From Pilosibacter fragilis (GTDB lineage: Bacteria; Bacillota; Clostridia; Lachnospirales; Lachnospiraceae): a DNA stretch of 64,000 nucleotides. Position 1 is the stretch's first letter. Every line of letters starts with the position of its first letter. The notes under the pieces were generated by a model. The model made no database searches. It was not told the DNA's origin and worked only from the letters and a program-made list of their open reading frames with translations. The stretch is from positions 194,781-258,780 of the forward strand of contig NZ_JAVYJB010000006.1 in assembly GCF_032490495.1 (NCBI RefSeq), written 5' to 3'. Below, piece after piece: positions 1-8,981 of the stretch. Both the position numbers and the translations under genes were made by a program.

Positions 1-489
1 CAGAGAACCGTACAGTACATCATCACTCATCTGATAATGTCCATCTGCAAATGCAGTCAACACTCTATACTTTTCCCTGTCACGATCCGATAAATTTGTG
101 TCCTTTGCCAAAAAAGGAAACCGCTCTGCCTCCCTCGCAATGAGTTCGACCATCTGATATTTCGCTGTATCAAAATTCAATCCCTCTGCATTTTTTAATG
201 AAAGAAAGATCACCGGGTACTTTCCCATATGTTCAGAACAGATCTTTTCATTGGCACAAATATGGAGTCCGTCAAAAAGCGACCGGTCCGTCCCGATTTC
301 AAAGAAATATTTCAGCATGCTCATATTGAGTGTTTTTCCAAAACGGCGCGGACGGGTAAATAAATTAACTTCCCCCCAATTCGAAAAGAGCTGCTCGATC
401 AAGCTCGTCTTATCGACATAGTAGAATCCATTTCGACGGATCTTTTCAAAATTATCGATGCCAACCGGCAGTTTTAAAAATTCATCCAT
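1..489 (-). CDS. AAA-ATPase-like protein, N-terminal part, cut by window edge
   Basis: The frame is open to the left edge; the ATG is at 489 and 163 codons are visible. The protein begins MDEFLKLPVGIDNFEKIR, followed by YYVDKTSLI and FTRPRRFGKTLNMSMLKYF. This is the hallmark N-terminus of the AAA-ATPase-like family (PF09820), in which an RRFGKT Walker A follows a conserved YVDKT segment. Members usually carry a C-terminal PD-(D/E)XK nuclease-like domain, which would lie outside the window. Their biological role is poorly defined and they are common in gut Firmicutes and Bacteroidetes. The gene stands alone here. Confidence 0.85.
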   Translation of the reverse strand, partial: MDEFLKLPVGIDNFEKIRRNGFYYVDKTSLIEQLFSNWGEVNLFTRPRRFGKTLNMSMLKYFFEIGTDRSLFDGLHICANEKICSEHMGKYPVIFLSLKNAEGLNFDTAKYQMVELIAREAERFPFLAKDTNLSDRDREKYRVLTAFADGHYQMSDDVLYGSL

Positions 490-581
490 GATATCAGCTC
501 CTTCCGTTACTTTGCAGCTAATTACACTTTATCAGAAATTTATTATGAAAGCAATCGCTATCCATCTTTACAATAGATAAA

Positions 582-616
582 GCTGTCGTTCCGCAAAAAA
601 TTGCCGCAACGACAGC
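582..616 (-). terminator. Intrinsic terminator after ogt
   Basis: GCTGTCGTT (582-590) pairs with AACGACAGC (608-616). On the minus strand the stem is followed by TTTATC. It lies just downstream of the ogt stop codon. Confidence 0.6.
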
Positions 617-641
617 CCTGCTGTTTATTCATATTTTCCCG

Positions 642-1178
642 CTACAGCGCCGTCCCTTTCTTCGGCACAAACATCTCAGACATATCCGTCCGTTCCAGTT
701 TCAGCAGCCCGATCTTCTTCTCGATTCCGCCCGCATACCCAGTAAGGCTGCCGTTCGTTCCGACCACCCGATGGCACGGAATCAGGATCGAGATTGGATT
801 ATGACCGACCGCGCCCCCAACAGCCTGGGCAGACATGGTCTTTTTCCCGGACATCTCAGCGACTTTCCTGCCGATCTCCCCGTATGTCATGGTCTTTCCA
901 TACGGGATCATAAGCAGGATCTTCCATACCTTTTTCTGGAACTCTGAGCCCTCCGGCGCCAGCGGCGGAAGAAACTCCGGTTCTTTCCCGGCAAAATAAA
1001 GATCCAGCCACTCTTTCGTCTGCTTCAAAACAGGCGTCTCCTTATCTTCCGTCTCTTTCTTATCCAATCCAGAAGCAAAGTACTTCTGCCCCTCAAACCA
1101 GACTCCTTTTAATACGTCATCATCCGCCGCCATATAGATCATTCCAAGCGGTGAATCATAGTGTGATACAAAGATCAT
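642..1178 (-). CDS. ogt: Methylated-DNA-[protein]-cysteine S-methyltransferase
   Basis: Suicide DNA-repair protein that moves the alkyl group from O6-alkylguanine to its own cysteine. The acceptor motif PCHRVVG follows GGAVGHNPISILIP near residue 135-150, after the winged-helix segment FQKKVWKILLMIPYGKTMTY. The length of 178 residues matches the Ogt/MGMT family. The start was set at MIFVSHYDSPLG because a GGGAGG ribosome site lies upstream of it; the open frame continues 13 codons further. It is a single gene with its own terminator. Confidence 0.93.
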   Translation of the reverse strand: MIFVSHYDSPLGMIYMAADDDVLKGVWFEGQKYFASGLDKKETEDKETPVLKQTKEWLDLYFAGKEPEFLPPLAPEGSEFQKKVWKILLMIPYGKTMTYGEIGRKVAEMSGKKTMSAQAVGGAVGHNPISILIPCHRVVGTNGSLTGYAGGIEKKIGLLKLERTDMSEMFVPKKGTAL

Positions 1179-1306
1179 ATCCTCGTTCCTCCCAAATATA
1201 TCCTCTGAAGCAGTCATTCCGCAGTTTCTTTACCTGTCACATGATTTCCAAGTTTCTGAATCTATCATACCACGTTCCCCCAAAACTTCTTTGCAAAAAT
1301 GGAAAT

Positions 1307-2530
1307 CTAATTTGCTCTCTTTCCAAGCCATACAGCCACCCCGAAATGCACCAGACAGACCGCAGCTCCCAATACAAACACCCACTCCGGACCGACAAAC
1401 TTCCAGACAGCGCCTAAAAGCCCGGAGACCGTCACTGCCAGCACATGATCCACACTGAGCCCAAACGACAGGTTCTCCATCACGTCCGCCGGAGAGTCGC
1501 TGAGTTTTTTCATTAACATCACATGGACCGCGTTAAAATGATCTGCGATCATAATAAAAATATATGCCGTGAACGCAAAGATCTGCTCCACTCTCCCCGT
1601 AAACACACCTGACGTGATCCCATGGACCGCCCAGGCTGCATACAGAAAGATCGCCCCGATCGTCACACTCTCCAGAACAAGTCCCTTTTTCACACCATAC
1701 CGGTCGAGAAATTTTCCGATCTGCGGAGCAAACATACTGCTGCCAAAATGCGCCACGATTCCAAGAAGCGCCACCGTATCTGCCCCCATCGCAAGGAGCT
1801 CGATAATGATCCACGGTGCAAACACCAGACGCATCCGTTTCTGGAAACCATAAACCCCCGTAACGATATAATAAGGAATGTATTTCTTCTTAAGCGGCAG
1901 TCCTTTTTTCTTCTCATCATGCTTCCGCACATCAAGGGCCGGAACCTCTCTTCTCAGTCTCCACAGGAAGAATAACGCCGCCGCAACGACTACAAGTGAC
2001 ACGCAGAACGACGGAACGACTGATCTGTCCGCCCGGAACCAGAACGCCCCGTACCGGAATCCGATAAATACAAGCAGCGATGCCGCCATAGATCCCATCG
2101 TCGCATATCCCCGATATTTTCCGAGAAACGTTCCCGTCTTCCCCTCATCCGCGAGATCCATCGCGATCGCATCCCGGACCGGCATGACAATATGATCCCC
2201 GAGAGAATAGGTAAACACAAACAGCTGCATTAAGAGATATCCCGGAGATAAAAGTCCAAGGACAAACATTCCCACCGCGTACAGGCAGAAGCTGATCATC
2301 GCCAACGTCAGATTCCCACATCCCGACAGTGCCGCGATCACAAACACTCCCACAACTCCCGGCAGCTCCCTCGGGATCTCCAAAAGCCCCCTCTGCACCG
2401 AGTCCACCTGATACACGCCCTTAAAATAGTTCGAGATAATACTGCCGCCAAATCCGTTCGCAAACGTAAACAGGACGAAAGCGATCAAAAACAGCCGCCT
2501 TGCCCTCTCCTTCTTCATCTGTTCCGCCAT
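1307..2530 (-). CDS. MFS transporter, probable drug or metabolite exporter
   Basis: Integral membrane protein of 407 residues with about 12 hydrophobic segments and a central charged loop (RKHDEKKKGLPLKKKY), the usual 6+6 layout of the major facilitator superfamily. A GGGAGGAAGG site precedes MAEQMKKERARR; the frame extends upstream but that start lacks a comparable site. The substrate cannot be read from sequence. The promoter at 2673-2701 overlaps a perfect 12-bp palindrome, so a dimeric repressor probably controls it. No regulator gene is adjacent. Confidence 0.8.
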   Translation of the reverse strand: MAEQMKKERARRLFLIAFVLFTFANGFGGSIISNYFKGVYQVDSVQRGLLEIPRELPGVVGVFVIAALSGCGNLTLAMISFCLYAVGMFVLGLLSPGYLLMQLFVFTYSLGDHIVMPVRDAIAMDLADEGKTGTFLGKYRGYATMGSMAASLLVFIGFRYGAFWFRADRSVVPSFCVSLVVVAAALFFLWRLRREVPALDVRKHDEKKKGLPLKKKYIPYYIVTGVYGFQKRMRLVFAPWIIIELLAMGADTVALLGIVAHFGSSMFAPQIGKFLDRYGVKKGLVLESVTIGAIFLYAAWAVHGITSGVFTGRVEQIFAFTAYIFIMIADHFNAVHVMLMKKLSDSPADVMENLSFGLSVDHVLAVTVSGLLGAVWKFVGPEWVFVLGAAVCLVHFGVAVWLGKRAN

Positions 2531-2672
2531 AACCTTCCTCCCATTTAATCTCGTCAATATCCAGCACAGGACTGCCTCTGGACGCGATGACTGATTTTCA
2601 AAAACCGAAACAGTACAGTTTTCCTCCATCCAGACATCTCTTTTTTCTTCGAAAAAACGTTATCTAACCTCA

Positions 2673-2701
2673 ATTATAATACATATCGTTCATATGAACA
2701 A
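2673..2701 (-). promoter_or_regulatory. Sigma-A promoter with overlapping palindromic operator (MFS gene)
   Basis: On the minus strand TTGTTC (2696-2701) and TATAAT (2673-2678) are 17 bp apart. The palindrome GTTCATATGAAC (2688-2699) covers part of the -35 box and spacer, where a bound repressor would block polymerase. Confidence 0.6.
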
Positions 2702-3088
2702 GCGTTCTTTTCCACAGTAACAACTATATACATCATCCAGATCTATACTTAAATCTTCAATCCCCAGCGCAGGTCAGCCTCCGGAACCGGGTGCCTGATT
2801 TACAGGCCTGGCTTCCTCTTGGCTCGCAGGAAAATACGTTGGAGGAAATGGGGCGCTTGTCTGAGCGAAGCGAGTTGCGTCCCATTTTCTCCGCCCTTAG
2901 CATTTTTCTGCAAGCATAGAGGAACCGCCTGGAAATCGACAGCACCAGGAGCCGGAAGCTGACCTGCGCGTACTTCCGCCAGGTTGCCCCAACCTCTCTT
3001 TTCCTGACTCAGACCATAAAAATACCGGAACAGCAGTCTCCCCGCCATCCCGGTATTTCTCAATTCCTATAAGATTTCCCCAAGGAAC
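2702..3088. other. Gene-poor spacer, possible dispersed intergenic element
   Basis: No supported gene. A minus-strand frame of 87 codons (2800-3063) has no ribosome site and low-complexity composition. The block sits between thiY and the MFS promoter and resembles filler intergenic elements found in many Lachnospiraceae, but I cannot confirm copy number from one window. Confidence 0.3.
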
Positions 3089-4168
3089 CTACTCCCCGAG
3101 GTCCACCATCACATCAGAAACCTCAACCTTCTGATCGATCAATCCACTCTCAAGCATCCAGTCGATGTTCTCCTGCCAGCACTCCTCCGTCTGTGTCAGG
3201 AACGGAGCATCCTCCGTCTCCATAAGCGGCAGCAGAGTCTCACAGGATTTCTCCTCAACGCTCTGTGTCAGCGGGAAATTCTCCTCATTCTGGTTGTTCA
3301 TGAGGATCGCGAGGCAGCCGTCCGGATCCTTCTTAAAGTCCTCAAAGCCCTTTGCAGATGCACGTAAAAAGCCCTTTAAGACCTCCGGCTCACTCTCGAT
3401 CATCTCATTATTTGCGAGGAACACTTCCTCATAATAATTCGGAATGCCATATCCATTTGCCATGAAATAATTGACGTCAAAGCCCTCTTCCTCCAGCTGC
3501 GGAACCTCATGGTTCACAAGACAGCCGATGGTGGCATCCACGTTGCCGGTAGTCATGGAGCTCATCAGGTCAAATCCAACGTCGATCAGATTTACATCTG
3601 ACGCGTCCGCGCCCACATACTCCATCATGGTCTTCACAATAGACTCACTGAGAGCTGTTCCGCCGTATCCAACTGTCTTTCCGACAAGATCGGACGGGCT
3701 TGTAATATTCTTATCCTTTAAAGAAAGTACAATGCTCAACGGAGACTGCACGATCGCGCCGATGGACTTGATCTTCGTTCCCTGATTTGCAACCGCCTGG
3801 ATCACATCCTGCTGATAATACATTCCGATCTCCGCCTTGCCGGCAGCGACAAGTGCCAGCGCGTCATTCGCGTTCGCAGGGAAGCGGACCTTCACATCAA
3901 GTCCCTCCTCCGCATAATATCCGCGCTCGATGGCGGTGTAAATAAAGGTGTGGATCGCGTTCGGATACCAGTCCAATACCACGTTGACCTCACGGAGATC
4001 CTTTTTTTCACCGGAAGCTGCTGTTGTTTCTGCCGCGCTGCTGTTGTCCGCTGAAGCCGCTGCCGTCGTCTCCGCTGTCTTTGTCTCACTCTTACCGCAT
4101 CCTGCAAGTACTGTCATACTGAAAGCCGCAGCCATCGCCGCTGCAGCGATTCTCATTCCTTTTTTCAT
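3089..4168 (-). CDS. thiY: Thiamine-precursor (aminopyrimidine) ABC transporter, binding lipoprotein
   Basis: Extracellular substrate-binding lipoprotein of the NMT1/THI5-like family. The signal peptide ends in a lipobox (VLAGC), followed by a Ser/Thr/Ala linker. The mature domain begins VNVVLDWYPNAIHTFIYTA and contains the family features GYYAEEGLDV and GKAEIGMYYQQDV. ThiY proteins bind N-formyl-4-amino-5-aminomethyl-2-methylpyrimidine or HMP. Its place after thiZ and thiX, and downstream of tenA, thiD and thiE, supports this substrate. The start at 4168 has AAAGGAAATGAC upstream. It is the last gene of the TPP-controlled operon. Confidence 0.88.
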   Translation of the reverse strand: MKKGMRIAAAAMAAAFSMTVLAGCGKSETKTAETTAAASADNSSAAETTAASGEKKDLREVNVVLDWYPNAIHTFIYTAIERGYYAEEGLDVKVRFPANANDALALVAAGKAEIGMYYQQDVIQAVANQGTKIKSIGAIVQSPLSIVLSLKDKNITSPSDLVGKTVGYGGTALSESIVKTMMEYVGADASDVNLIDVGFDLMSSMTTGNVDATIGCLVNHEVPQLEEEGFDVNYFMANGYGIPNYYEEVFLANNEMIESEPEVLKGFLRASAKGFEDFKKDPDGCLAILMNNQNEENFPLTQSVEEKSCETLLPLMETEDAPFLTQTEECWQENIDWMLESGLIDQKVEVSDVMVDLGE

Positions 4169-4241
4169 GTCATTTCCTTTCGTTATCAAAATAATTTGTC
4201 CTGCTCTTTCACTGGTCAGCCAGAATTTCATGTTGTGTTTT

Positions 4242-5054
4242 CTACTCATTTCTCCAGTGAATGATCCGTTTTTCAAGCAGTGTGACCACCCAGACAGCCG
4301 CCATCGCCGCCACCGATAACAATAAGATCGGTGCGAACACTCCGGCTCCATCAAGCTGTGTCATCATCCTCCTGCTGAAGTATCCAAGTCCGCTCTGAGC
4401 TCCCAGCCATTCACCGATGGCCGCTCCGATGATCGATAACGGAACCGCCATCTTGATCGCTGAGAAAAAGCAGGGCAGGACAGCCGGAACCTTTAACTTC
4501 ATAAAAATCTGGCGTTTATCCGCGCCAAAGGTGAACAAGAGCTCTTCCATCTCCGTCTTCACCGACTTAAATCCGTCGAATACCGTGATCGTGATCGGGA
4601 AAAATGTGATCAGCACCGTCACAAGCACCTTGCTCCAGATCGTATATCCGAACCAGAGTACAAAAAGCGGTGCCAGAGCTGTCGTCGGGATCGTCTGGGA
4701 CGCGATGATAAGCGGATAAAGTGCCTTTTCCGCTGTCTCGCTGGCATCCATCAGAACGGCCAGACCAAGGCCAAGAATAATGGAGATCAGAAGTCCGATC
4801 CCCACCACCGACATCGTTGCCGGAAGGTGTGCCTTAAATAACGGACCTCTAAGCTCCCAGAGCCGTACCACCACCTGGGTCGGTGACGGCAGGATATACG
4901 CCGCGTCGATTCCCATAGCCGCCGCCTGCCAGAAGATCAGCAGAGCTGCCACCAGAATCGCCGCCGGAAGGTTTGTACTCAGAAAATTATGGGTCTGTCC
5001 GCGCGAAGCCCCGGAAGGAACCCGCGCATGATCCTTCTTCATCTTCTTACTCAT
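4242..5054 (-). CDS. thiX: Thiamine-precursor ABC transporter, permease
   Basis: Membrane permease of 270 residues with about six transmembrane segments and an EAA-type loop (EELLFTFGADKRQIFMKL, about 175-195) that contacts the ATPase. It belongs to the BPD_transp_1 family next to SsuC/TauC-type permeases. The ATG overlaps the end of thiZ by 4 nt (ATGA), so the two are probably translationally coupled. With ThiY and ThiZ it should import aminopyrimidine precursors for TenA and ThiD. Confidence 0.88.
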   Translation of the reverse strand: MSKKMKKDHARVPSGASRGQTHNFLSTNLPAAILVAALLIFWQAAAMGIDAAYILPSPTQVVVRLWELRGPLFKAHLPATMSVVGIGLLISIILGLGLAVLMDASETAEKALYPLIIASQTIPTTALAPLFVLWFGYTIWSKVLVTVLITFFPITITVFDGFKSVKTEMEELLFTFGADKRQIFMKLKVPAVLPCFFSAIKMAVPLSIIGAAIGEWLGAQSGLGYFSRRMMTQLDGAGVFAPILLLSVAAMAAVWVVTLLEKRIIHWRNE

Positions 5055-5803
5055 GACGTCTCCTTCCTCAGCATACCGATCAGCTCCTCCTTCAGGGACA
5101 GTATCTCCGGTTTCCGAAGCTCGTCCCTGGATCTCGGATATTCTGCCGGAACATCAATGGACCGCAGATGGGTGATCGGTGATTCCTCTACAACCAGGAT
5201 CCGGCTGGACAAAAAGACCGCTTCCTCCACATCGTGCGTGATAAAAAGGACTGTCTTTTTCTCCCTCTCCCACTGCTCTAAAAGCCATTCCCGCATGGAG
5301 ATCCTCGTCAGGTAATCGAGGGCTGAAAATGGCTCATCGAGGAGCAGAAGTTCGGAACCTGTGAGCACCGTTCTCGCAAACGCCGCTCTCTGGCGCATGC
5401 CGCCGGAAAGCTCCTTCGGCTTCTTATCACCCCAGTCCTTAAGACCAACAGATTCCAGCGCCGCGTCCGCTTTCTCTCTCATCTCCGTTTTCGAATATCC
5501 GCCCCGGATCTCCATCGGCAGCAGGAGATTCTCCCTCACGGTCCGCCATGGAAATAAAAGATCCTGCTGCGGCATGTATCCACAGTAGTTTCTCTTCTTC
5601 TCAATGGACTCTCCGTCCACCAGGATCTCGCCGGAAGCCGGCAGAAGGAGCTTGTTCACAAGCCGGAAGATCGTACTCTTACCACAGCCGGAAGCGCCGA
5701 TGACGGACACGAATTCCCCGTCCTGTACCTCGAAGGAAAGGTGGTCAATGATGGAGAAATCTTCCACATCATATTGAAAGCTTACATTGTCAAATTTCAG
5801 CAT
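5051..5803 (-). CDS. thiZ: Thiamine-precursor ABC transporter, ATPase
   Basis: Cytosolic ATP-binding subunit of 250 residues. It shows Walker A GASGCGKST (about 36-44), Q-loop MPQQDLLFPWRT, signature LSGGMRQRAAFART, Walker B LLLLDEPFSALD and the H-loop FITHDVEEA. These fit the SsuB/TauB/ThiZ group. It starts 2 nt after the tenA stop and overlaps thiX by 4 nt. The specificity assignment rests on the operon, not on the ATPase itself. Confidence 0.88.
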   Translation of the reverse strand: MLKFDNVSFQYDVEDFSIIDHLSFEVQDGEFVSVIGASGCGKSTIFRLVNKLLLPASGEILVDGESIEKKRNYCGYMPQQDLLFPWRTVRENLLLPMEIRGGYSKTEMREKADAALESVGLKDWGDKKPKELSGGMRQRAAFARTVLTGSELLLLDEPFSALDYLTRISMREWLLEQWEREKKTVLFITHDVEEAVFLSSRILVVEESPITHLRSIDVPAEYPRSRDELRKPEILSLKEELIGMLRKETS

Positions 5804-5804
5804 C

Positions 5805-6467
5805 CTACTGCCTCATTTCCCATGCCATATCCCAGAATGCCGCCTCGTAGCGGGAGCATGCTGTAAAGATGTCCACGAGATGCTGTTTCCGCTTCTCGGA
5901 ATAGTCCTCCGTCAGGCGGTTCATCAGGTCTGCCAGCACCTCATTGTCCTCGTGGTAGGAATCGGACGCATATCCGCTGACCCATTCCCCATAGAACTCA
6001 TGCTTATCTGCGGCCGGATACTCCGCAAGGATCTTCTTCGCGATAAACTCATAGCTCAACGCGCAGGAAAGGATCGCCGCCATGACCTCCGCCTCTCCTT
6101 CCTCGTAAGCGACACGAAGCATATAAGAGGTATAGGACAGATTATCAAGAGCGACCGGTGTCTGCTCCGCCTCCTCCTTCGCGATTCCGAGTCTCGTCAT
6201 GTACGCGCGGTGGATATCCATCTCACCGTCCAGGATCGAATGGGTATAACCCGCGAACAGGCGCATAGCGTCGAGGTTTTTCGCCTTCGCCGTGCCGATG
6301 GAAAATACCTTTGTATAGTCAAGAAGATACAGATAATCCTGTATCATATAATATTTGAATTTTTCATGATCCAGACTGCCGTCCGCGATTCCCTTTACAA
6401 AAGGCGTCTCGTTATAGCCGTCCCAGATCTCCTTTGTTGCCTCTAAAAGGCGTTCTGTCATCGTCAT
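5805..6467 (-). CDS. tenA: Aminopyrimidine aminohydrolase / thiaminase II
   Basis: All-helical TenA/THI-4 family enzyme of 220 residues that hydrolyses 4-amino-5-aminomethyl-2-methylpyrimidine to HMP during salvage of degraded thiamine. The nucleophile is the cysteine in AAILSCALSYEF (about residue 135), and the C-terminal Glu lies in SRYEAAFWDMA, as in Bacillus subtilis TenA. The start overlaps the thiD stop by 4 nt. Together with ThiXYZ and ThiD it gives a complete route from external pyrimidine to HMP-PP. Confidence 0.93.
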   Translation of the reverse strand: MTMTERLLEATKEIWDGYNETPFVKGIADGSLDHEKFKYYMIQDYLYLLDYTKVFSIGTAKAKNLDAMRLFAGYTHSILDGEMDIHRAYMTRLGIAKEEAEQTPVALDNLSYTSYMLRVAYEEGEAEVMAAILSCALSYEFIAKKILAEYPAADKHEFYGEWVSGYASDSYHEDNEVLADLMNRLTEDYSEKRKQHLVDIFTACSRYEAAFWDMAWEMRQ

Positions 6468-7276
6468 GCCTGTTCCTCCGCAAATCCTTTTCCGCGAAAA
6501 TCAAATCCGTGATCCATCGGTCCGGATCCATGTCCGAGATCCAGCATGGCTGCCAGCGCTCCGGAGATGTAAGCTTTCGCACGTTCCACTGCCGTATCGA
6601 GGTCATAACCCTTCGCCAGATTGGAAGCGATGGCACTCGATAAGGTGCAGCCGGTTCCGTGGGTGTTCGGGTTGTCGATACGCTTACCGTTGAACCAGCG
6701 GTAGCTGCCGTCGCGGTATAACAGGTCGTTGGCATCATTCAACTGATGACCGCCCTTACAGAGGACCGCGCAGTGATAGGTCTCACTGATCTGTTTTGCC
6801 GCCGCGATCATGTCCTCGGCGGACTTTACTTCCATCCCTGATAAAACCTCTGTCTCCGGGATATTCGGGGTCAGGACCGCCGCCATCGGAAACAGGTATT
6901 CCTTTAATGTGCCGATGGCATCGTCGCTGATCAGCTTTGATCCGCTTGTCGCCACCATGACCGGGTCCACAACGATATTTTCTGCTTTGTGTTCATGAAG
7001 CTTCTTTGCGATGGACTTGATCAGTCCCGCAGAAGAAACCATTCCGATCTTTACCGCGTCCGGACGGATGTCCGTAAATACGCTGTCGATCTCCTGTTCC
7101 AGGAATTCCGGTGTTACCTCGAAAATCCCCTGGACGCCGGTCGTATTCTGGGCCGTCAGTGCTGTGATCGCGCTCATTCCGTATACTCCGTTTGCGATCA
7201 TCGTCTTTAAATCGGCCTGGATGCCGGCGCCTCCGCTGGAATCGCTTCCAGCGATCGTTAATGCTGTCTTCATCAT
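6464..7276 (-). CDS. thiD: Hydroxymethylpyrimidine / phosphomethylpyrimidine kinase
   Basis: Ribokinase-fold enzyme of 270 residues that phosphorylates HMP to HMP-P and HMP-PP. It begins MMKTALTIAGSDSSGGAGIQ (substrate loop) and has VVDPVMVATSG and the anion-hole and catalytic region NTHGTGCTLSSAIA near residue 210. An AAAGGAG site precedes two consecutive ATG codons; either could start translation. A spacer of about 370 bp containing a hairpin repeat separates it from thiE, so it may also have a promoter of its own. Confidence 0.94.
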   Translation of the reverse strand: MMKTALTIAGSDSSGGAGIQADLKTMIANGVYGMSAITALTAQNTTGVQGIFEVTPEFLEQEIDSVFTDIRPDAVKIGMVSSAGLIKSIAKKLHEHKAENIVVDPVMVATSGSKLISDDAIGTLKEYLFPMAAVLTPNIPETEVLSGMEVKSAEDMIAAAKQISETYHCAVLCKGGHQLNDANDLLYRDGSYRWFNGKRIDNPNTHGTGCTLSSAIASNLAKGYDLDTAVERAKAYISGALAAMLDLGHGSGPMDHGFDFRGKGFAEEQA

Positions 7277-7648
7277 AAAAACTCCTTTCAGGCATCAATA
7301 ACTTTTTATTAGGCGACGCAAGGTGGTGCCCCCAATGTGCCGCCGCGGAAATGTTTTCCGCTTAATCTATTCCAAAACCCAGAGGGAAAATTGCTGCTCT
7401 GTGAATTTAGAATTCATATTTTCAGGCAGGTAGTATTTTTCTTCTGGCTTATTGGCGCGTTTGAATATAATGTTTAAAAAATTATGTTTTTTGAAATTAT
7501 TGCAACTGTTCAGCAGGTCTGCGCACTTGCTGCGCTGACCGTAAGAAAACATAGGCTGGAAGGCAAAAATCCCATCAGCAAAGCTGATCTGGAATGGATT
7601 TTTGCACGTAACTATGAAGGTACTGAATAGTTACAACTCTTTTAAGTC
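7277..7648. repeat. thiE-thiD spacer with REP-like double hairpin
   Basis: No gene is supported in this 372-bp gap. GCAAAAATCC (7563-7572) pairs with GGATTTTTGC (7596-7605), with an inner ATCAGC/GCTGAT stem. Directly next to it GTAACTAT (7608-7615) pairs with ATAGTTAC (7627-7634). Two adjacent perfect stems suggest a REP/MITE-like palindromic element, which could also cause mRNA processing between thiE and thiD. Confidence 0.5.
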
Positions 7649-8284
7649 TTATAAGATTTCTCTTACCGCCTCTTTCAGTTCTCGTGTCGCCTTCTCAATA
7701 TCCTCTGCCGCAAAGATCGCGCTGACGACTGCGACGCCATCCACACCGGTTCCCTTAAGGGGCTCTATGCGGTCCTTATTGATCCCGCCGATGGCGACTA
7801 CCGGGATATCCACCGCCTGACAGATCGCAGAAAGCGCCTCCGGTGTCACCGCTGTTGCGTCCTTTTTTGTTCCTGTCGGATACATCGCTCCGACGCCGAG
7901 GTAATCCGCCCCGTGCTTTTTCGCGAGAAGCGCCTGCTCCACATTCTTACAGGAAACACCGATGATCTTATCCGGTCCCAGCTTTTCTCTCACTTTTCCC
8001 GCTTCCATATCGCTCTGTCCCACATGAACGCCGTCCGCGTCCACCTTAAGGGCGATATCCACGTTGTCGTTGATCACAAAGGGAACATGATATTCGGCAC
8101 AAAGCTTTTTGATCTTCTTCGCCTCTTCTAAAAACATCTCCTCATCCAGCTCTTTTTCCCTCAGCTGAACAAATGTTGCTCCGCCCTTTAAAGCCTTTTC
8201 CACCTGGCTCTCCAGAGTCTCACCATTTAACCACGCGCGGTCTGTCACCGCGTAGAGCAGCATATCTTCCGGTCTGCAGTTCAT
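7649..8284 (-). CDS. thiE: Thiamine-phosphate synthase
   Basis: TIM-barrel enzyme of 211 residues joining HMP-PP and thiazole phosphate to form thiamine phosphate. Recognisable parts are LLYAVTDR near the N-terminus, the pyrophosphate-binding FVQLREKELDE, DGVHVGQSDM, IIGVSCKN, YLGVGAMYPTGTK and the C-terminal phosphate loop VVAIGGIN. The TTAGGAGGTAAGAT site upstream fixes the ATG at 8284. It is the first gene after the TPP riboswitch, although about 320 bp of gene-free sequence lie between the terminator and the start codon. Confidence 0.95.
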   Translation of the reverse strand: MNCRPEDMLLYAVTDRAWLNGETLESQVEKALKGGATFVQLREKELDEEMFLEEAKKIKKLCAEYHVPFVINDNVDIALKVDADGVHVGQSDMEAGKVREKLGPDKIIGVSCKNVEQALLAKKHGADYLGVGAMYPTGTKKDATAVTPEALSAICQAVDIPVVAIGGINKDRIEPLKGTGVDGVAVVSAIFAAEDIEKATRELKEAVREIL

Positions 8285-8344
8285 ATCTTACCTCCTAAAA
8301 AATCGAAATACGCACCAGACATATTTTTCAAGCCATTCTGCCTT

Positions 8345-8604
8345 TCAATTTACCTGCCGACCTGTCATCAGCAGATTCTTTCGAATGCATATCATAAAAA
8401 GGATGCGCCCCGCGCGGTCACTTGCGACGATCTGCATCTTCGCACGAGTGCGCAGCATTGGCACGTTAGTGCCTTTTTTGTAACAGGGAATTCCCCGGAA
8501 TTTCCTGTAATAACAAGTGAAAACACGCTTCGCGAGTTTCCCCTTGTTATCGCGACAGTCGCCAAGGTCTCGCGCAAGTGCGGACTTTGGCTCGTTGTTC
8601 GCGT
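8345..8604. other. Gene-free block between riboswitch terminator and thiE
   Basis: Minus-strand frames here (96 and 75 codons) begin in the terminator and have no ribosome site, so I do not call them genes. The block is rich in short self-complementary stretches and resembles a dispersed intergenic element inserted between the riboswitch and thiE. That reading needs a genome-wide copy count. Confidence 0.35.
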
Positions 8605-8633
8605 AAAAAAAGGAGACACCCGCAGGTATCTCC
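8605..8633 (-). terminator. Riboswitch-controlled terminator (thiE operon)
   Basis: On the minus strand GGAGATACC, a TGCG loop and GGTGTCTCC are followed by seven T residues. It lies 22 nt after the TPP aptamer, the expected place for an expression platform. Confidence 0.85.
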
Positions 8634-8655
8634 ACTTCTACTCTTTCTCTTCAGC

Positions 8656-8741
8656 AGCTTCCTACGTTGGCATGATCCAAATCAGGTATACGGGTCTTGG
8701 CGATGCAGCCAACTCTCAGCCTGATCTGTCAGGCTCCCCGG
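8656..8741 (-). promoter_or_regulatory. TPP riboswitch (THI element) ahead of thiE
   Basis: The minus strand carries the conserved aptamer parts in order: CGGGGAGCCT, GGCTGAGAG, AAGACCC, TACCTGATTTGGATCATGCC and the closing CGTAGGAAG. With the terminator at 8605-8633 it should stop transcription of the thiE-thiD-tenA-thiZXY operon when thiamine diphosphate is plentiful. Confidence 0.95.
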
Positions 8742-8772
8742 TCTGTTTATTTTCTTTTTTCTGACAAGACTT

Positions 8773-8801
8773 ACTATATACTTTCCGCGCGGAAAAGTCA
8801 A
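8773..8801 (-). promoter_or_regulatory. Sigma-A promoter of the thiE operon
   Basis: Minus-strand TTGACT (8796-8801) and TATAGT (8773-8778) are 17 bp apart, about 30 bp upstream of the TPP aptamer. The spacer contains the palindrome TTTCCGCGCGGAAA. Confidence 0.75.
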
Positions 8802-8946
8802 GTTTGCACCCGGTTTCGTACATGCTTTCAAGGCTGCGAATTTCGCATGGATCCATCGATATTTTTCATGTGTCAGTGCAGCCTGCTTACAGCCTTGTGT
8901 TCCCCGTCTATCTTTTTTCCGGCGGACCTTCCAGGAATTTCCTCTC

Positions 8947-8975
8947 TTGCCTTTTTCCCTCTCCTGTGCTACAAT
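8947..8975 (+). promoter_or_regulatory. Sigma-A promoter of the PhnDCE-type operon
   Basis: TTGCCT (8947-8952) and TACAAT (8970-8975) are 17 bp apart. The implied start near 8982 leaves a leader of about 400 nt before the ATG at 9385. Confidence 0.65.
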
Positions 8976-8981
8976 CCATAA

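Noticed and set aside
8345..8635. Minus-strand frame of 96 codons after the TPP riboswitch
   Set aside because: It starts within the terminator hairpin, has no ribosome site and no recognisable domain.
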